Shown one piece after another: positions 1 through 10,018 of a DNA stretch of 64,000 nucleotides (positions within the stretch are counted from its first letter, which is position 1; each line of letters begins with the position of its first letter). The stretch is from Mycoavidus cysteinexigens (GTDB lineage Bacteria > Pseudomonadota > Gammaproteobacteria > Burkholderiales > Burkholderiaceae). The stretch lies in the NCBI RefSeq assembly GCF_003966915.1, contig NZ_AP018150.1:2418001-2482000 (forward strand). Direction: 5' to 3'. The position numbers were made by a program, and so were the translations under genes. The notes beneath the pieces are model-generated. The model saw only the letters and a program-made list of their open reading frames with translations. It did not search any database and was not told where the DNA came from.

Positions 1-47
1 TGTTTTGCGCTTAAGCTGGGGACTCAGTTTTGTCATGGAGATCAACA

Positions 48-392
48 ATGGATATGATCAATCACACAACCCTTAATTTGATTATTTTTGTGCTCGCCAT
101 TTATGTCGGCTACCAAGTCGTCTGGCATGTCACGCCGGCGCTGCATACCCCATTAATGGCTTTAACGAATGCTATTTCAGCGATTGTAATCGTCGGCGCG
201 ATGCTCGCCACGGCACTCACGACCCACCATACCAGCCGGCTCTTCGGCGCAACCGCAGTGTTGCTTGCCGCCGTGAATGTTTTTGGCGGCTTTTGGGTCA
301 CGCATCGCATGTTAGCCATGTTTAAAAAGAAAAAATCTAAAAACCATGCGCCCGAAACAAATCGTGCACTCACAGACAAGGATGCGCAATGA
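48..392 (+). CDS. pntAB: NAD(P) transhydrogenase subunit alpha, membrane part (PntA part 2)
   Basis: Small membrane subunit of the proton-translocating NAD(P)+ transhydrogenase, which uses the proton gradient to make NADPH from NADH. It has 114 residues, the usual length of the split alpha-2 subunit, with about three hydrophobic segments and a basic tail (KKKKSKN). I chose ATG at 48 because GGAG at 37-40 lies 7 bases upstream; an in-frame TTG at 30 is less likely. The stop overlaps the pntB start by 4 bases (ATGA), so the two are translationally coupled. The NAD-binding alpha-1 subunit should lie just left of the window. Confidence 0.9.
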   Translation: MDMINHTTLNLIIFVLAIYVGYQVVWHVTPALHTPLMALTNAISAIVIVGAMLATALTTHHTSRLFGATAVLLAAVNVFGGFWVTHRMLAMFKKKKSKNHAPETNRALTDKDAQ

Positions 393-1813
393 ATATGAAC
401 CTTGTTACGCTGCTGTATTTGCTTGCATCGGTGTGTTTTATTCAGGCGCTAAAGGGTTTATCTCACCCCAGAAGCGCGCAGCGCGGCAATCTCTTCGGCA
501 TGGCTGGCATGGCGCTTGCGCTTGTCACGACATATGCGCTTATCGCCAAACAAGCGCCTGTACTCGGCGCGGGATCGGCTTGGTTGCTGGGCGCGCTGAT
601 AGTCGGGGGCGGGTTGGGTACGCTGGCAGCCGCCCGCATTGAAATGACAAAAATGCCTGAACTTGTGGCTGCTATGCATTCATTGATTGGGCTCGCTGCC
701 GTTTGCATCGCCTATGCAGTCGTGGCTGAGCCGGCGGCTTTTCTGATTTCAACCACGGGGCTTCTGCCGTACAGCAATCGCGCTGAACTTCTTATTGGCG
801 CTTGTGTGGGCTCCATAACTTGCTCTGGCTCGGTGATTGCCTTTGGCAAACTGGCTGGCAAGTACCGCTGCCGACTGTTGCAAAAAAGTCCAATTATTTA
901 TGCCGGACAGCATCGATTAAATTTAATGTTGGCACTTACGATGATCGGTTTTGGGGTGCTTTTTTTGCTCTCGCAAAATTGGCTGCCCTTTATTTTAATG
1001 ACCGTGCTCGCTTTTGCCCTAGGCGTACTGCTGATTATTCCGATTGGCGGCGCAGATATGCCTGTCATTGTATCTATGCTTAACGGCTATTCGGGTTGGG
1101 CCGCAGCGGGGATTGGCTTCTCCCTGAATAATCCCATGCTGATTATCGCCGGCGCGCTCGTTGGCGCATCCGGTACGATCCTGTCTTACCTTATGTGCCG
1201 CGCGATGAATCGGTCATTTTTAAATGTATTGCTGGGTGGCTTTGGTCAAAATGCGCCCTCGGCAACTCACCCCGAGCACATTAATCGGCCAGTCCGCACA
1301 GCGAGTGCCGATGACGCAGCTTTTGCGCTGGCTAACGCTGAATCAGTTGTTATTGTGCCAGGTTACGGACTCGCCGTAGCGCGCGCGCAGCATGCGCTCA
1401 AAGAATTAGCTAGCAAGCTCGCCAGCCAAGGCATCCAGGTGCGTTATGCAATTCATCCTGTCGCGGGCCGGATGCCCGGCCATATGAATGTACTGTTGGC
1501 AGAGGCTGAAATACCTTATGAACAGGTGTTTGAAATGGATGATATTAATCTTGCATTTAGCCAAACCGATGTCGCGCTTGTACTGGGGGCAAATGATATT
1601 GTGAACCCAGCGGCTAGAAACGATCCTCTATCGCCCATTTCAGGCATGCCTATCCTTGATGCACATCGGGCGCGCACAGTGATTGTCAATAAACGCTCAA
1701 TGGCAGCGGGTTACGCCGGGCTCGATAATGAACTCTTTTATATGCATAAAACCATGATGGTGTTTGGCGATGCAAAGCAAGTGATTGAGGCAATGGTTAA
1801 AGCGTTAGATTAA
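389..1813 (+). CDS. pntB: NAD(P) transhydrogenase subunit beta
   Basis: Beta subunit of the membrane transhydrogenase. The 474 residues match the family length. The N-terminal two thirds are a series of hydrophobic helices (domain II, proton channel). The C-terminal ~180 residues form the NADP(H)-binding domain III, with GYGLAVARAQ as the dinucleotide fingerprint, then MPGHMNVLLAEA and ALVLGANDIVNPAA. It starts inside the end of the preceding subunit gene and closes the operon. Ten bases after its stop, a convergent gene ends. Confidence 0.96.
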   Translation: MNMNLVTLLYLLASVCFIQALKGLSHPRSAQRGNLFGMAGMALALVTTYALIAKQAPVLGAGSAWLLGALIVGGGLGTLAAARIEMTKMPELVAAMHSLIGLAAVCIAYAVVAEPAAFLISTTGLLPYSNRAELLIGACVGSITCSGSVIAFGKLAGKYRCRLLQKSPIIYAGQHRLNLMLALTMIGFGVLFLLSQNWLPFILMTVLAFALGVLLIIPIGGADMPVIVSMLNGYSGWAAAGIGFSLNNPMLIIAGALVGASGTILSYLMCRAMNRSFLNVLLGGFGQNAPSATHPEHINRPVRTASADDAAFALANAESVVIVPGYGLAVARAQHALKELASKLASQGIQVRYAIHPVAGRMPGHMNVLLAEAEIPYEQVFEMDDINLAFSQTDVALVLGANDIVNPAARNDPLSPISGMPILDAHRARTVIVNKRSMAAGYAGLDNELFYMHKTMMVFGDAKQVIEAMVKALD

Positions 1814-1823
1814 CCGCCTCGAT

Positions 1824-3104
1824 TCATTTCTGATTTGAACGCGACTCACGCAGCGAACCCTTGACAAGATCAAAGCGGAACAGCCGGCATTCGATCGGGC
1901 CATTGAAAAGTGGAGTCCGTTTTGCTGCGCACAAACGCATTTGACCAGGCAAACCACGGTCGGAGGTTAAGACGAAGGCTTGCCAACCGGTAAATTTTTG
2001 CTTCAAAGTATCGCCCAAAGCGCGAAAAAAATCCTCTTGAGCTTCATCCGTCTGCTCACGGTGAAACAATTCATCGCGCTGCTGGCGCATTGTGTGCGTC
2101 TCGCGGTCTTGGCTGCGCGCTCGCGCCGCCGAGCCACGCACGTCAACCCGCTCGCCATAGGGTGGATTGGCGATAATCACGCCAGGCGTTTCCGTAGGCG
2201 CTGCCATAACGCGCGCATCCACTTGCTTTAACCATAGATCATGCAAGCCTGCCCGTTCTAGGTTAGCTTGTGCTTTAACCAGCATGTCCCCCGAAATATC
2301 GCTGCCAAAGATGTTTAATTCTCTGCGCGTGCGACGCGCTGCATCTCGTGCTTCAAACGCTGCCGCCTTGAGCGCGGGCCAGGCGCTACGATCATAGGAT
2401 TGAAGTTTTTCAAACGCAAAATGACGTTCGCCTCCAGGCGCTAAACCAAGTGCGATTTGGGCGGCTTCTATAACAAAAGTGCCGCTGCCGCACATCGGAT
2501 CATAGAGCGGCACTGCGGGCGTCCAGCCGCTGAGGCGCAGGATGCCTGCGGCTAGGTTTTCGCGTAACGGTGCCGCGCCCTTCGCCAAGCGCCAGCCGCG
2601 CTTAAATAAGGCCTCGCCAGTTGTATCCAGATAGAGCGTGCAATGAGTCGCATCCAAAAAAGCAAACACGCGCACATCAGGCGTTAGGGTATCAATATTG
2701 GGCCGCGCTCCTGTCATTTTACGCAGGCGGTCGCAGATCGCATCTTTTACACGCAAAGCCGCAAAATTTGAATTACGCAAGTTCGCGGTTTTAAGCGCAG
2801 TAAGGTCTACGCGTAATGTTTGTTGCGCAGTGAACCAATCTTCCCAAGGCTGCTCAAACGTAAACGCAAAGACATCATTTTCATTGTGATAAGATTGCCG
2901 TGCAATTTTTAATAGAACGCGGCTGGCGATACGCGAATGCAAGTTCACCGCCATAGCAGTTGCAGGTTCGCCGGTAAAATATACCCCGCCAGGCGCAACA
3001 GCGCCTACTGTAAGAGGTGTCTGTAGTGCGATCTCTCGTAGCTCGTCGGCAAATACTGCCTCCAAGCCACGCGGACAGGGTGCAAAAAATTCGAGTGAGG
3101 GCAT
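1824..3104 (-). CDS. THUMP-domain class I SAM-dependent RNA methyltransferase (RlmL N-terminal-like)
   Basis: Putative N2-guanine methyltransferase of 23S rRNA, 426 residues. The N-terminus (PCPRGLEAVFADEL) and a THUMP-like region to about residue 160 bind RNA. The methyltransferase domain has motif I DPMCGSGTF at 202-210 and catalytic motif IV NPPYGER at 313-319. It corresponds to the first half of gamma-proteobacterial RlmL; beta-proteobacteria usually carry this stand-alone form. A polar insertion rich in R, Q and E follows NPPY (about 322-352). It is convergent with pntB and divergent from the permease gene. Confidence 0.88.
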   Translation of the reverse strand: MPSLEFFAPCPRGLEAVFADELREIALQTPLTVGAVAPGGVYFTGEPATAMAVNLHSRIASRVLLKIARQSYHNENDVFAFTFEQPWEDWFTAQQTLRVDLTALKTANLRNSNFAALRVKDAICDRLRKMTGARPNIDTLTPDVRVFAFLDATHCTLYLDTTGEALFKRGWRLAKGAAPLRENLAAGILRLSGWTPAVPLYDPMCGSGTFVIEAAQIALGLAPGGERHFAFEKLQSYDRSAWPALKAAAFEARDAARRTRRELNIFGSDISGDMLVKAQANLERAGLHDLWLKQVDARVMAAPTETPGVIIANPPYGERVDVRGSAARARSQDRETHTMRQQRDELFHREQTDEAQEDFFRALGDTLKQKFTGWQAFVLTSDRGLPGQMRLCAAKRTPLFNGPIECRLFRFDLVKGSLRESRSNQK

Positions 3105-3309
3105 AAATTTTGTTAGACTGCGCGCTTCTTTGCGCGAAGTTCTTATTTTAGTAGGTTATTAATCGAAATAGAGGTAAATCTACTGTTTTTTTTCTCTTTT
3201 TCGGGTGAATATATATATCGACAGAATTGCATATTCCAGAACTAAATCTATCTGGTTTGGAAGGCTCTGGTTAATTTAGCGCTAGAAAACCCTTGGTTAT
3301 TCTAGCGGG

Positions 3310-4755
3310 ATGTTCAAAATATTGGAGTGGAAATTGAAGAAAGGCATGACCAAACCACTGAGCGGCCAAGCAGCCACATCAGCAGCTCGCGGTACTCTCG
3401 ATACTGGGCTCAAGGAACGCCACGTTGCAATGCTTTCGATTGGGGGCGTAATTGGCGCAGGTTTATTTGTTGGTTCTGGGCATGCGATTGCTGCAGCCGG
3501 GCCCGCGGTAATCATTGCATATCTGATTTCAGGAGCACTGGTTTTATTGGTTATGCGGATGTTGGGCGAAATGGCGGTGGCTTTGCCCGATACAGGTTCT
3601 TTTTCAACCTATGCTGATCACGCAATTGGCCGGTGGGCGGGTTTTACGATCGGCTGGCTTTATTGGTGGCGCAAAGTTTTGGTCATTCCGCTAGAAGCGA
3701 CGGCCGCTGCCATTATTTTACATTCATGGTTCCCGGACGTTGCAACTTGGATCTTCGCTTTAGCCATCACTGCTATTTTGACTCTAAGCAATTTATTAAA
3801 AGTCGCCTATTATGGCGAACTTGAATTCTGGTTTGCGCTAATCAAAGTAACCGCGATTATTTCCTTCATCGGCATTGGCTTAGGCGCTATCCTGGGCTTT
3901 TTTCCAGCAAGCAGTGTCAGCGGCATAGATGCGCTCACCAGTGTCGTGGGTGGCTTTGCGCCAAACGGCTTCGAGGCAGTGCTTGGAGCAATGGTAATTG
4001 CCATGTTTAGCTTATTCGGCGCAGAAGTCTCGACCATTGCGGCGGTAGAATCCAAAAATCCCGTCCGGCAAATTACCCGAGCCACTAATTCCGTTATCTG
4101 GCGCATCAGTATCTTCTATTTGGCATCCCTTTTTGTCGTGATCGCGTTAGTGCCATGGGACGATCCTCTCTTGCCAGAAATCGGCGCGTATCAGCGGGTG
4201 CTTGAGTTAATTAATATCCCCTACGCCAAAGCGTTAGTGGATGTGATTGTCTTCATCGCATTAATTAGTTGCCTCAATTCCGCTTTATACACCGCATCCA
4301 GGATGATTTTTTCGCTTAGCCAGCGTGGTGACGCCCCGGCCGCAATTCAACGCACCACGCGCAGCGGCGTGCCAGCGTTAGCCGTATTAGCCTCCACCGC
4401 AGTGGCTTTCTTAACAGTAATTGCAAATTATTTGATGCCCAAGCAAGTATTTACTTTCTTGCTGGCGACTTCAGGCGCCATCGGATTGCTGGTTTATTTA
4501 GTGATTGCCATTTCTCAACTACGTTTGCGCGCGCGCTTACTCGCCAGTGGCAAAGAGTTAAAACTTAAGATGTGGCTCTTTCCATGGCTTACTTGGATTG
4601 TTATTGTTGCGATCACGATTATTTTAATTGCCATGTTTATCCAGCCGAATCACCGCATGGAAATGATTATTACTGCAGCATTAGCGGTCGTTGTGGCGCT
4701 TACGGGTTTAGTCATCAACCGTAACCACGAGGCGCCCAAGCTTCCACAAGATTGA
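3310..4755 (+). CDS. amino acid permease (APC superfamily, AAT/GabP-like)
   Basis: Inner-membrane amino acid uptake protein, up to 481 residues with about 12 transmembrane helices. The N-terminal family signature is clear: LKERHVAMLSIGGVIGAGLF followed by the LGEMAVALPDTGSFSTYA region. This is the AAT family that includes GabP, LysP and ProY; the substrate cannot be told from sequence. The start is uncertain. ATG 3310 has only GCGGG before it, TTG 3334 has GGAG six bases upstream, and ATG 3346 is also in frame. It lies 53 bases ahead of the KamA-like gene, so co-transcription and a lysine or related substrate are plausible but inferred. Confidence 0.88.
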   Translation: MFKILEWKLKKGMTKPLSGQAATSAARGTLDTGLKERHVAMLSIGGVIGAGLFVGSGHAIAAAGPAVIIAYLISGALVLLVMRMLGEMAVALPDTGSFSTYADHAIGRWAGFTIGWLYWWRKVLVIPLEATAAAIILHSWFPDVATWIFALAITAILTLSNLLKVAYYGELEFWFALIKVTAIISFIGIGLGAILGFFPASSVSGIDALTSVVGGFAPNGFEAVLGAMVIAMFSLFGAEVSTIAAVESKNPVRQITRATNSVIWRISIFYLASLFVVIALVPWDDPLLPEIGAYQRVLELINIPYAKALVDVIVFIALISCLNSALYTASRMIFSLSQRGDAPAAIQRTTRSGVPALAVLASTAVAFLTVIANYLMPKQVFTFLLATSGAIGLLVYLVIAISQLRLRARLLASGKELKLKMWLFPWLTWIVIVAITIILIAMFIQPNHRMEMIITAALAVVVALTGLVINRNHEAPKLPQD

Positions 4756-4808
4756 GCTAAATTTAAGCACAATGTTTAAAAAAATCGAACCAAATAGGGG
4801 TGTATATC

Positions 4809-6206
4809 ATGTCTCAAGAGGTTTTAACTCCGCCAAAATTTAAACCCTATACTCGTCAATCGATCCAGCAATCGCCGCAGTGGGAGAAAATTCCGCTTGA
4901 GCTGCGCGAAGCGGTGCTTGTTGTTTCGCGTGTACTTCCCTTCCGCACAAATCAATACGTGATGAGCGAACTAATAGATTGGGAGCGCGTGCCAGATGAC
5001 CCAATTTATCGCCTCACTTTCCCGCATCAAGCGATGTTGCCGCCCGCAGAGTATGCTCAGCTCAGAGACTTAGTGCTGATTAAAAAAGACGAGGTGGCGA
5101 TTGAAGCGCAAGTGAAAAAAATTCGCTTGCAGATGAATCCGCATCCAGCCGGTCAAATGACGCATAACGTCCCCCTGCTAGATGGCGCTCCGGTGCAAGG
5201 TCTACAACATAAATATAAAGAGACCGTGTTGTTTTTCCCCAGCGCCGGGCAAACGTGCCATGCTTATTGCACCTTCTGCTTTCGTTGGCCACAATTTGTT
5301 GGCATGGAAGGGCTTAAGTTCGATGCCAGAGAATCAAACGAGCTTACCGCTTATCTAAAGCAGCATAAAGAAGTGACCGATGTGTTAATTACTGGGGGCG
5401 ATCCCCTGATTATGAATACTCGCTCGCTCACCGAGTATATTGAACCGCTCCTTGATGCAGAGCTTGATCATATTCAAAATATTCGGATTGGCACCAAATC
5501 TGTTGCCTATTGGCCACATCGCTTTGTGACCGATAAAGACGCTGACGATTTATTGCGACTTTTCGAGAAAGTTGTAAAAGCAGGCAAAAATTTGGCATTG
5601 ATGGGGCATTACAATCACCCTATTGAATTACGTCAAGAGATCGCTCAAACAGCCCTGAAGCGTATTTTGTCAACTGGCGCAACAGTGCGCATGCAATCTC
5701 CGCTGATCCGCCACATCAATGATGATGCTAAAGCATGGGCCGAATTATGGACTTTAGGCGTTCGTCTAGGGGCGATTCCATACTATATGTTTGTTGAGCG
5801 CGATACGGGGCCGCATGAATATTTTCAACTACCGCTCGCCAAAGCTTATGAGATTTTTCAAGCCGCCTATCAAAACGTCTCTGGCCTAGCCCGTACTGTG
5901 CGCGGACCGTCCATGAGCGCTTTCCCGGGTAAAGTGGTGATAGATGGCATCGTTAATATTCATAACGAAAAAGTGTTTGCCCTACAGTTTCTACAAGCTC
6001 GCAACCCAGATTGGGTGCGCCGGCCATTTTATGCCAAATTCGATCCAAGTGCGACTTGGTTAGATGATTTGGTTCCAGCTTTTGGCGAGAAACAATTTTT
6101 CTTTGAGAAAGATGGGAGAACCCCAACAGACATTAGGTCAAACCCAAGCAACGCCACCCATTCGGTGATCAAATTTGCCCCGCGTGAACTACGCAAAGCA
6201 TCTTAG
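4809..6206 (+). CDS. KamA-family radical SAM protein (lysine 2,3-aminomutase-like)
   Basis: Radical SAM enzyme of 465 residues. The 4Fe-4S ligands are C150, C154 and C157 in TCHAYCTFC, and the SAM-binding GGDPL motif is near residue 197. KamA moves the alpha-amino group of lysine to the beta carbon using PLP. The PGGGGK lysine loop of classical KamA is not seen; the equivalent region reads SAFPGK (K375), so the exact aminomutase reaction is unproven. ATG 4809 was chosen because ATAGGGG at 4794-4800 is at ribosome-binding distance; GTG 4800 is in frame. It follows an amino-acid permease and ends before a strong terminator. Confidence 0.86.
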   Translation: MSQEVLTPPKFKPYTRQSIQQSPQWEKIPLELREAVLVVSRVLPFRTNQYVMSELIDWERVPDDPIYRLTFPHQAMLPPAEYAQLRDLVLIKKDEVAIEAQVKKIRLQMNPHPAGQMTHNVPLLDGAPVQGLQHKYKETVLFFPSAGQTCHAYCTFCFRWPQFVGMEGLKFDARESNELTAYLKQHKEVTDVLITGGDPLIMNTRSLTEYIEPLLDAELDHIQNIRIGTKSVAYWPHRFVTDKDADDLLRLFEKVVKAGKNLALMGHYNHPIELRQEIAQTALKRILSTGATVRMQSPLIRHINDDAKAWAELWTLGVRLGAIPYYMFVERDTGPHEYFQLPLAKAYEIFQAAYQNVSGLARTVRGPSMSAFPGKVVIDGIVNIHNEKVFALQFLQARNPDWVRRPFYAKFDPSATWLDDLVPAFGEKQFFFEKDGRTPTDIRSNPSNATHSVIKFAPRELRKAS

Positions 6207-6256
6207 ATGCCATTTAAGATAATGGATTAAAAGTAGTTCTAATCAGCAATGGAATG

Positions 6257-6304
6257 ACTCTCATTCACTCTTTTGAGATCAAAAAAGTGAATGGGAGTTT
6301 TTTA
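6257..6304. terminator. bidirectional Rho-independent terminator
   Basis: An 18-bp stem with one mismatch and one G-T pair (6257-6274 with 6281-6298) closes on a GAGATC loop. The right side runs into seven T, and the A-run inside the stem gives a T-run on the opposite strand. It sits between two convergent genes, the KamA-like gene (+) and the HemJ-like gene (-), and can serve both. Confidence 0.9.
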
Positions 6305-6413
6305 AAGCCCGTTCGTTGCAGTGCGCTGAATATTTTTTAAAATCATTCTGATTAAACTGCGCAATCGCTAGCTTATTTTTCAGCGCAACACCGCTTGTCA
6401 CATGCAATACGCT

Positions 6414-6839
6414 TTAAAATGGTTTAAAAATCACTAAAAGTACGGCGGCCAACAACCCTAACACCGGCAATTCACTCAATCCGCGGTACCAGCATGGGTT
6501 ACGCTTATTGCGCCCCTGTTCGAAGGCGGTCAGCAACTTACCGCAAGTAATATGGTAAGCGATCAAAAGCGCAACGATACTTAGCTTCGCGTGCATCCAA
6601 CCATTGCCTGGACCCTCAAGGCCAATCCCAACCACCAACCATAACCAAAGTCCGCAGCCAAGCGCAGGCACCGCAATAATCGTCATAAAGCGAAAGAGCT
6701 TACGCGCCATCAGCAGCAGACGTTTGATTGCTGCCGGCTCGGTTTCTTGCGCCAGGTTCATATAAATCCGTGGCAGATAAGCCAAGCCCGCAAACCAGGA
6801 TGCGACAAAAACAATATGGAACGATTTAATCCAAAGCAT
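6414..6839 (-). CDS. hemJ: HemJ/CopD-like integral membrane protein
   Basis: A 141-residue protein with four hydrophobic helices. The N-terminus (LWIKSFHIVFVASWFAGL, then YLPRIYMN) is the signature of HemJ (UPF0093), the heme-dependent protoporphyrinogen IX oxidase used by many proteobacteria; His8 is the expected heme ligand. In beta-proteobacteria this is often labelled CopD family. It stands alone, followed by the shared terminator at 6257-6304. The 219 bases between its start and the end of proA hold nothing I can support. Confidence 0.8.
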   Translation of the reverse strand: MLWIKSFHIVFVASWFAGLAYLPRIYMNLAQETEPAAIKRLLLMARKLFRFMTIIAVPALGCGLWLWLVVGIGLEGPGNGWMHAKLSIVALLIAYHITCGKLLTAFEQGRNKRNPCWYRGLSELPVLGLLAAVLLVIFKPF

Positions 6840-7058
6840 GAGTATTTTTTAGAAAAAGATGTCAACTGACAGGCCTTACGACAACCACAGACTGTCAGAT
6901 ATAAATTGCCACACAATAAGTAGCGGAGATAATCAGGCCGAATATTATGCCAGACCTTGCCCACAACGGTGCATTAGTTTTGTAGGCATTTTCAGATCGT
7001 GGAATTTTTCAGCTCAAAAGGACAAAATAGCATACGTTTCACCCTATTTCCCCGCTTT

Positions 7059-8330
7059 CTAACCCCGTCCTTCGCCATGGCCTAAGACAATATATTTCAA
7101 TGAAGTTAGACCTTCTAAGCCAACCGGCCCACGCGCGTGCAGCTTGTCATTTGAGATGCCAATTTCCGCGCCTAGTCCGTATTCAAAGCCATCAGCAAAG
7201 CGCGTTGAAGCATTCACGATAACGCTTGCCGAGTCTACTTCACGCAAAAAGCGTTGGGCATGATCATAATGCTCGGTCACAATTGCATCGGTGTGCGCTG
7301 AACCATAAGTATTAATATGGTCAATTGCAGCATCTAGATCGTCAACCATCCGAATCGCAAGAATTGGCGCCAGGTATTCGGCGCGCCAATCTGCCTCAGT
7401 TGCGTCAGTCAGAGAGCCAATCCCGGCTTGCTCAAGCACGGCCCGACTGCGGGCACAGACGCGTAATGCGACGGCCTTATCCTGATATAAACGACACAGT
7501 GGCGGCAAGATTTGCGGCGCAATGCTAGCTGCAACTAGTAAGGTTTCCATCGTATTACACGTACCGTAGCGCTGCGTCTTGGCATTGTCACAAACCCGCA
7601 ACGCTTTGCTCAGATCCGCAGCGTTATCGATATATACATGACAAACGCCGTCTAGATGTTTAATCATTGGCACGCGTGCTTCACGCATGAGGCGCTCAAT
7701 CAAACCCTTGCCGCCACGCGGCACAAGCACGTCGATATATTCAGTCATGGTCGCCAACTTGCCTACTGCGGCGCGATCCGCCGTGGCGACCAATTGCACT
7801 GCATCGGCGGGTAAGTCCGCTGCCGCCAAGCCAGCGCTGATTGAGCGAGCGAGCGCCAAATTGCTTTGTAGCGCCTCTGAGCCACCCCGTAAAATCACCG
7901 CATTACCCGCCTTTAGGCACAGCGCTGCGGCATCAATGGTAACGTTAGGACGCGCTTCATAAATTATCCCAATCACACCTAGCGGTACTCGCATTCGACC
8001 TACCTGAATCCCCGTCGGGCGGGATTTAAGTTCGCTGATTTCGCCCACTGGATCCGGTAATGAAAGGACCTGCCGCAAGCCAGCAATCATTGTGCGCAGC
8101 GCTGCATCAGATAGCGTGAGGCGATCAATAAAGGCTGCATCCAAGCCCTTTTCTTGAGCCAGTGCGCAATCACGTTGATTGGCTTCTTTTAAGCGTGCTA
8201 TGTCTTGTTCAAGCACAGAGGCAATCGTTTCCAACGCATTATTCTTAGCTGCGGTTGTCGCTCGCGCCATCACCCGTGAGGCAGCGCGCGCGCGTTGACC
8301 GAGATCGGTCATATAGTGATCAAGATTCAT
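7059..8330 (-). CDS. proA: glutamate-5-semialdehyde dehydrogenase (gamma-glutamyl phosphate reductase)
   Basis: Second enzyme of proline synthesis: NADPH-dependent reduction of gamma-glutamyl phosphate in the cytoplasm. It has about 423 residues, normal for ProA. The catalytic cysteine lies in [14 protein letters not shown], and [19 protein letters not shown] is typical of the family. ATG 8330 overlaps the holA stop as ATGA; an in-frame ATG at 8339 would add three residues. It is the last gene of the leuS-lptE-holA-proA block, an order common in Burkholderiaceae. Confidence 0.96.
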   Translation of the reverse strand: MNLDHYMTDLGQRARAASRVMARATTAAKNNALETIASVLEQDIARLKEANQRDCALAQEKGLDAAFIDRLTLSDAALRTMIAGLRQVLSLPDPVGEISELKSRPTGIQVGRMRVPLGVIGIIYEARPNVTIDAAALCLKAGNAVILRGGSEALQSNLALARSISAGLAAADLPADAVQLVATADRAAVGKLATMTEYIDVLVPRGGKGLIERLMREARVPMIKHLDGVCHVYIDNAADLSKALRVCDNAKTQRYGTCNTMETLLVAASIAPQILPPLCRLYQDKAVALRVCARSRAVLEQAGIGSLTDATEADWRAEYLAPILAIRMVDDLDAAIDHINTYGSAHTDAIVTEHYDHAQRFLREVDSASVIVNASTRFADGFEYGLGAEIGISNDKLHARGPVGLEGLTSLKYIVLGHGEGRG

Positions 8331-9406
8331 AGACACCATTTTTTTGATTGATTGGGCTGCGCTACGGTCATCGCTAACTCAAACAGGCCGTGCCACGGAT
8401 CTGCTGGCAGCAAAGCGCTACGCGACTCAGTTGCCCAAAGCTGCGCCAGCCCTTTGAGTTGGCGATCTAGGCGCGCTGCAAAAGCTAAACCCGCGAGCAA
8501 TGCCGCTTCGTTCAGCCGCGTTAACGCAGCGCCGATGAGTTTTTCGCGCGGACCCCATACGCGCTGCTCACGCAATAGTAACGGCAGCGGTCGGCCAGCC
8601 GCGATGCCACGTTTAAGCAGTAAAAGCATCCGTAGCTCCTCAACTAAAGCCCATAATACCAGCATAGACGCTTCGCCTTCGCCACGTAAACCATCTAGTA
8701 TGCTGGATAGCCGGCGCACATCGCCAGCAAGCATGGCTTCACTCAGTTTAAAAACATCGTAACGCGCAACGTTTAATAGCGCATCGCGAATTTGCTCAGC
8801 ACTCAGTTCGCCTCGCGGATAGATCAACCCAAGCTTTTGAATTTCTTGATGCGCTGCTAGTAAATTGCCTTCGACCCGCTCTACAATCAACTGCAGGGTC
8901 CGCTGACCGGCCTCGCCAGGCGCCACATTTTGGCCCTGGGCAGCCAAACGCTGACCGATCCATGCTGGCAGCGCCGCTCGCTCAATACGATCAATCCGCA
9001 GCGCTACACCAGCTTGAAGCAAAGCTGTAAACCACGCAGCTTTTTGCGTGGCAGCATCTAGTCTAGGCAAAATGATTAAGATCACCCTCTCTGGCTGAGG
9101 CTCGGCAGCCAGTCTTTTTAGAACTTCGGCTCCCTCTTTGCCTGGCTTACCGCTCGGAATGCGTAACTCAAGCAATTGACGCTCGCCAAAAAGCGACATG
9201 GATTGACTTACGCCAAGCACTTGGCTCCAATCAAAACCACGCTCTACTGTGAAGATAGAGCGCTGGGTGTAAGCCGCAGCGCGGGCCGCAGCGCGCATTT
9301 CGTCCAGCGCCTCCTGCACCAGAAGATGCTCATCGCCATACACGATGTAGAGCCTTGCAAGCTCCTTACGTAAATGGCGAGCAAGAGAATCAGCACGCAG
9401 TTGCAT
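8327..9406 (-). CDS. holA: DNA polymerase III subunit delta
   Basis: Clamp-loader subunit that opens the beta clamp, 359 residues. The N-terminus ([16 protein letters not shown]) is the HolA P-loop-like fold without a Walker lysine, and [15 protein letters not shown] is the conserved beta-clamp-interacting segment. Further family features are [16 protein letters not shown] and [13 protein letters not shown], followed by the C-terminal oligomerisation domain. Its stop overlaps the proA start by 4 bases, and lptE precedes it. Confidence 0.95.
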   Translation of the reverse strand: MQLRADSLARHLRKELARLYIVYGDEHLLVQEALDEMRAAARAAAYTQRSIFTVERGFDWSQVLGVSQSMSLFGERQLLELRIPSGKPGKEGAEVLKRLAAEPQPERVILIILPRLDAATQKAAWFTALLQAGVALRIDRIERAALPAWIGQRLAAQGQNVAPGEAGQRTLQLIVERVEGNLLAAHQEIQKLGLIYPRGELSAEQIRDALLNVARYDVFKLSEAMLAGDVRRLSSILDGLRGEGEASMLVLWALVEELRMLLLLKRGIAAGRPLPLLLREQRVWGPREKLIGAALTRLNEAALLAGLAFAARLDRQLKGLAQLWATESRSALLPADPWHGLFELAMTVAQPNQSKKWCL

Positions 9407-9447
9407 AAGTTTTTTGCCTTAAGCGCAATCGATTATTTCTCAGTGAT

Positions 9448-10008
9448 TTACAGCGGCGGCGGCGGTAATGGAGCGCGCGGCTGCACTACTGGCACAGACT
9501 CGTTGACAGGCTTAAATTTGTTCACTAAAGCCAAGCGCCGCATTAATTGATCAATGGCGTCATTTTCCATGTCTCGATACAGCAATTCGGATTCAGTTTG
9601 CTTGGCTAGCGTGTAGCGGTCACTATAGGTCATTGACCGATTCAGGCGCATCATACTGGATGGAATCAATACCATGCCATCCGCACTCGTTAATGCATAA
9701 GTCACGGTGCTAACCAGCTCATACTCTTCAACCACCCCTTGGGCAGTCAAACTTAAAGCGCGCTGATTGCGCGAAGTCGAGATAGAGAAAATCACCTCAG
9801 CATCACGCACTTCATTCACTACAAGCGTATCGCTGCCGGCCTGAATCATGCGTTTTAACCGTGCGGTCATGGCCGAGCTCACCATGCCAGAAGGCTCGAT
9901 ATAAAGGCGCTTAAACGCATAATCCTGCCGCCCCTTAAGCTGAAAGCCGCAAGCAGCTAGCAAAATCATTGCCAAGACAATCGGCGCGGCCAAGCGGACG
10001 CTCATCAT
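9448..10008 (-). CDS. lptE: LPS-assembly lipoprotein LptE
   Basis: Outer-membrane lipoprotein that plugs LptD during lipopolysaccharide insertion. It has 186 residues, with a signal peptide ending in lipobox LAAC (C20) followed by GFQLKGR, the RlpB/LptE hallmark. The tail is proline-rich. GGAGG upstream of ATG 10008 supports this start, and a second ATG follows directly. The gene lies 10 bases after leuS. Confidence 0.93.
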   Translation of the reverse strand: MMSVRLAAPIVLAMILLAACGFQLKGRQDYAFKRLYIEPSGMVSSAMTARLKRMIQAGSDTLVVNEVRDAEVIFSISTSRNQRALSLTAQGVVEEYELVSTVTYALTSADGMVLIPSSMMRLNRSMTYSDRYTLAKQTESELLYRDMENDAIDQLMRRLALVNKFKPVNESVPVVQPRAPLPPPPL

Positions 10009-10018
10009 AAAAGCCTCC

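Noticed and set aside
6859-7062. 67-codon open frame between hemJ and proA
   Set aside because: No ribosome-binding site, no recognisable composition or motif, and it overlaps the 3' end of proA.
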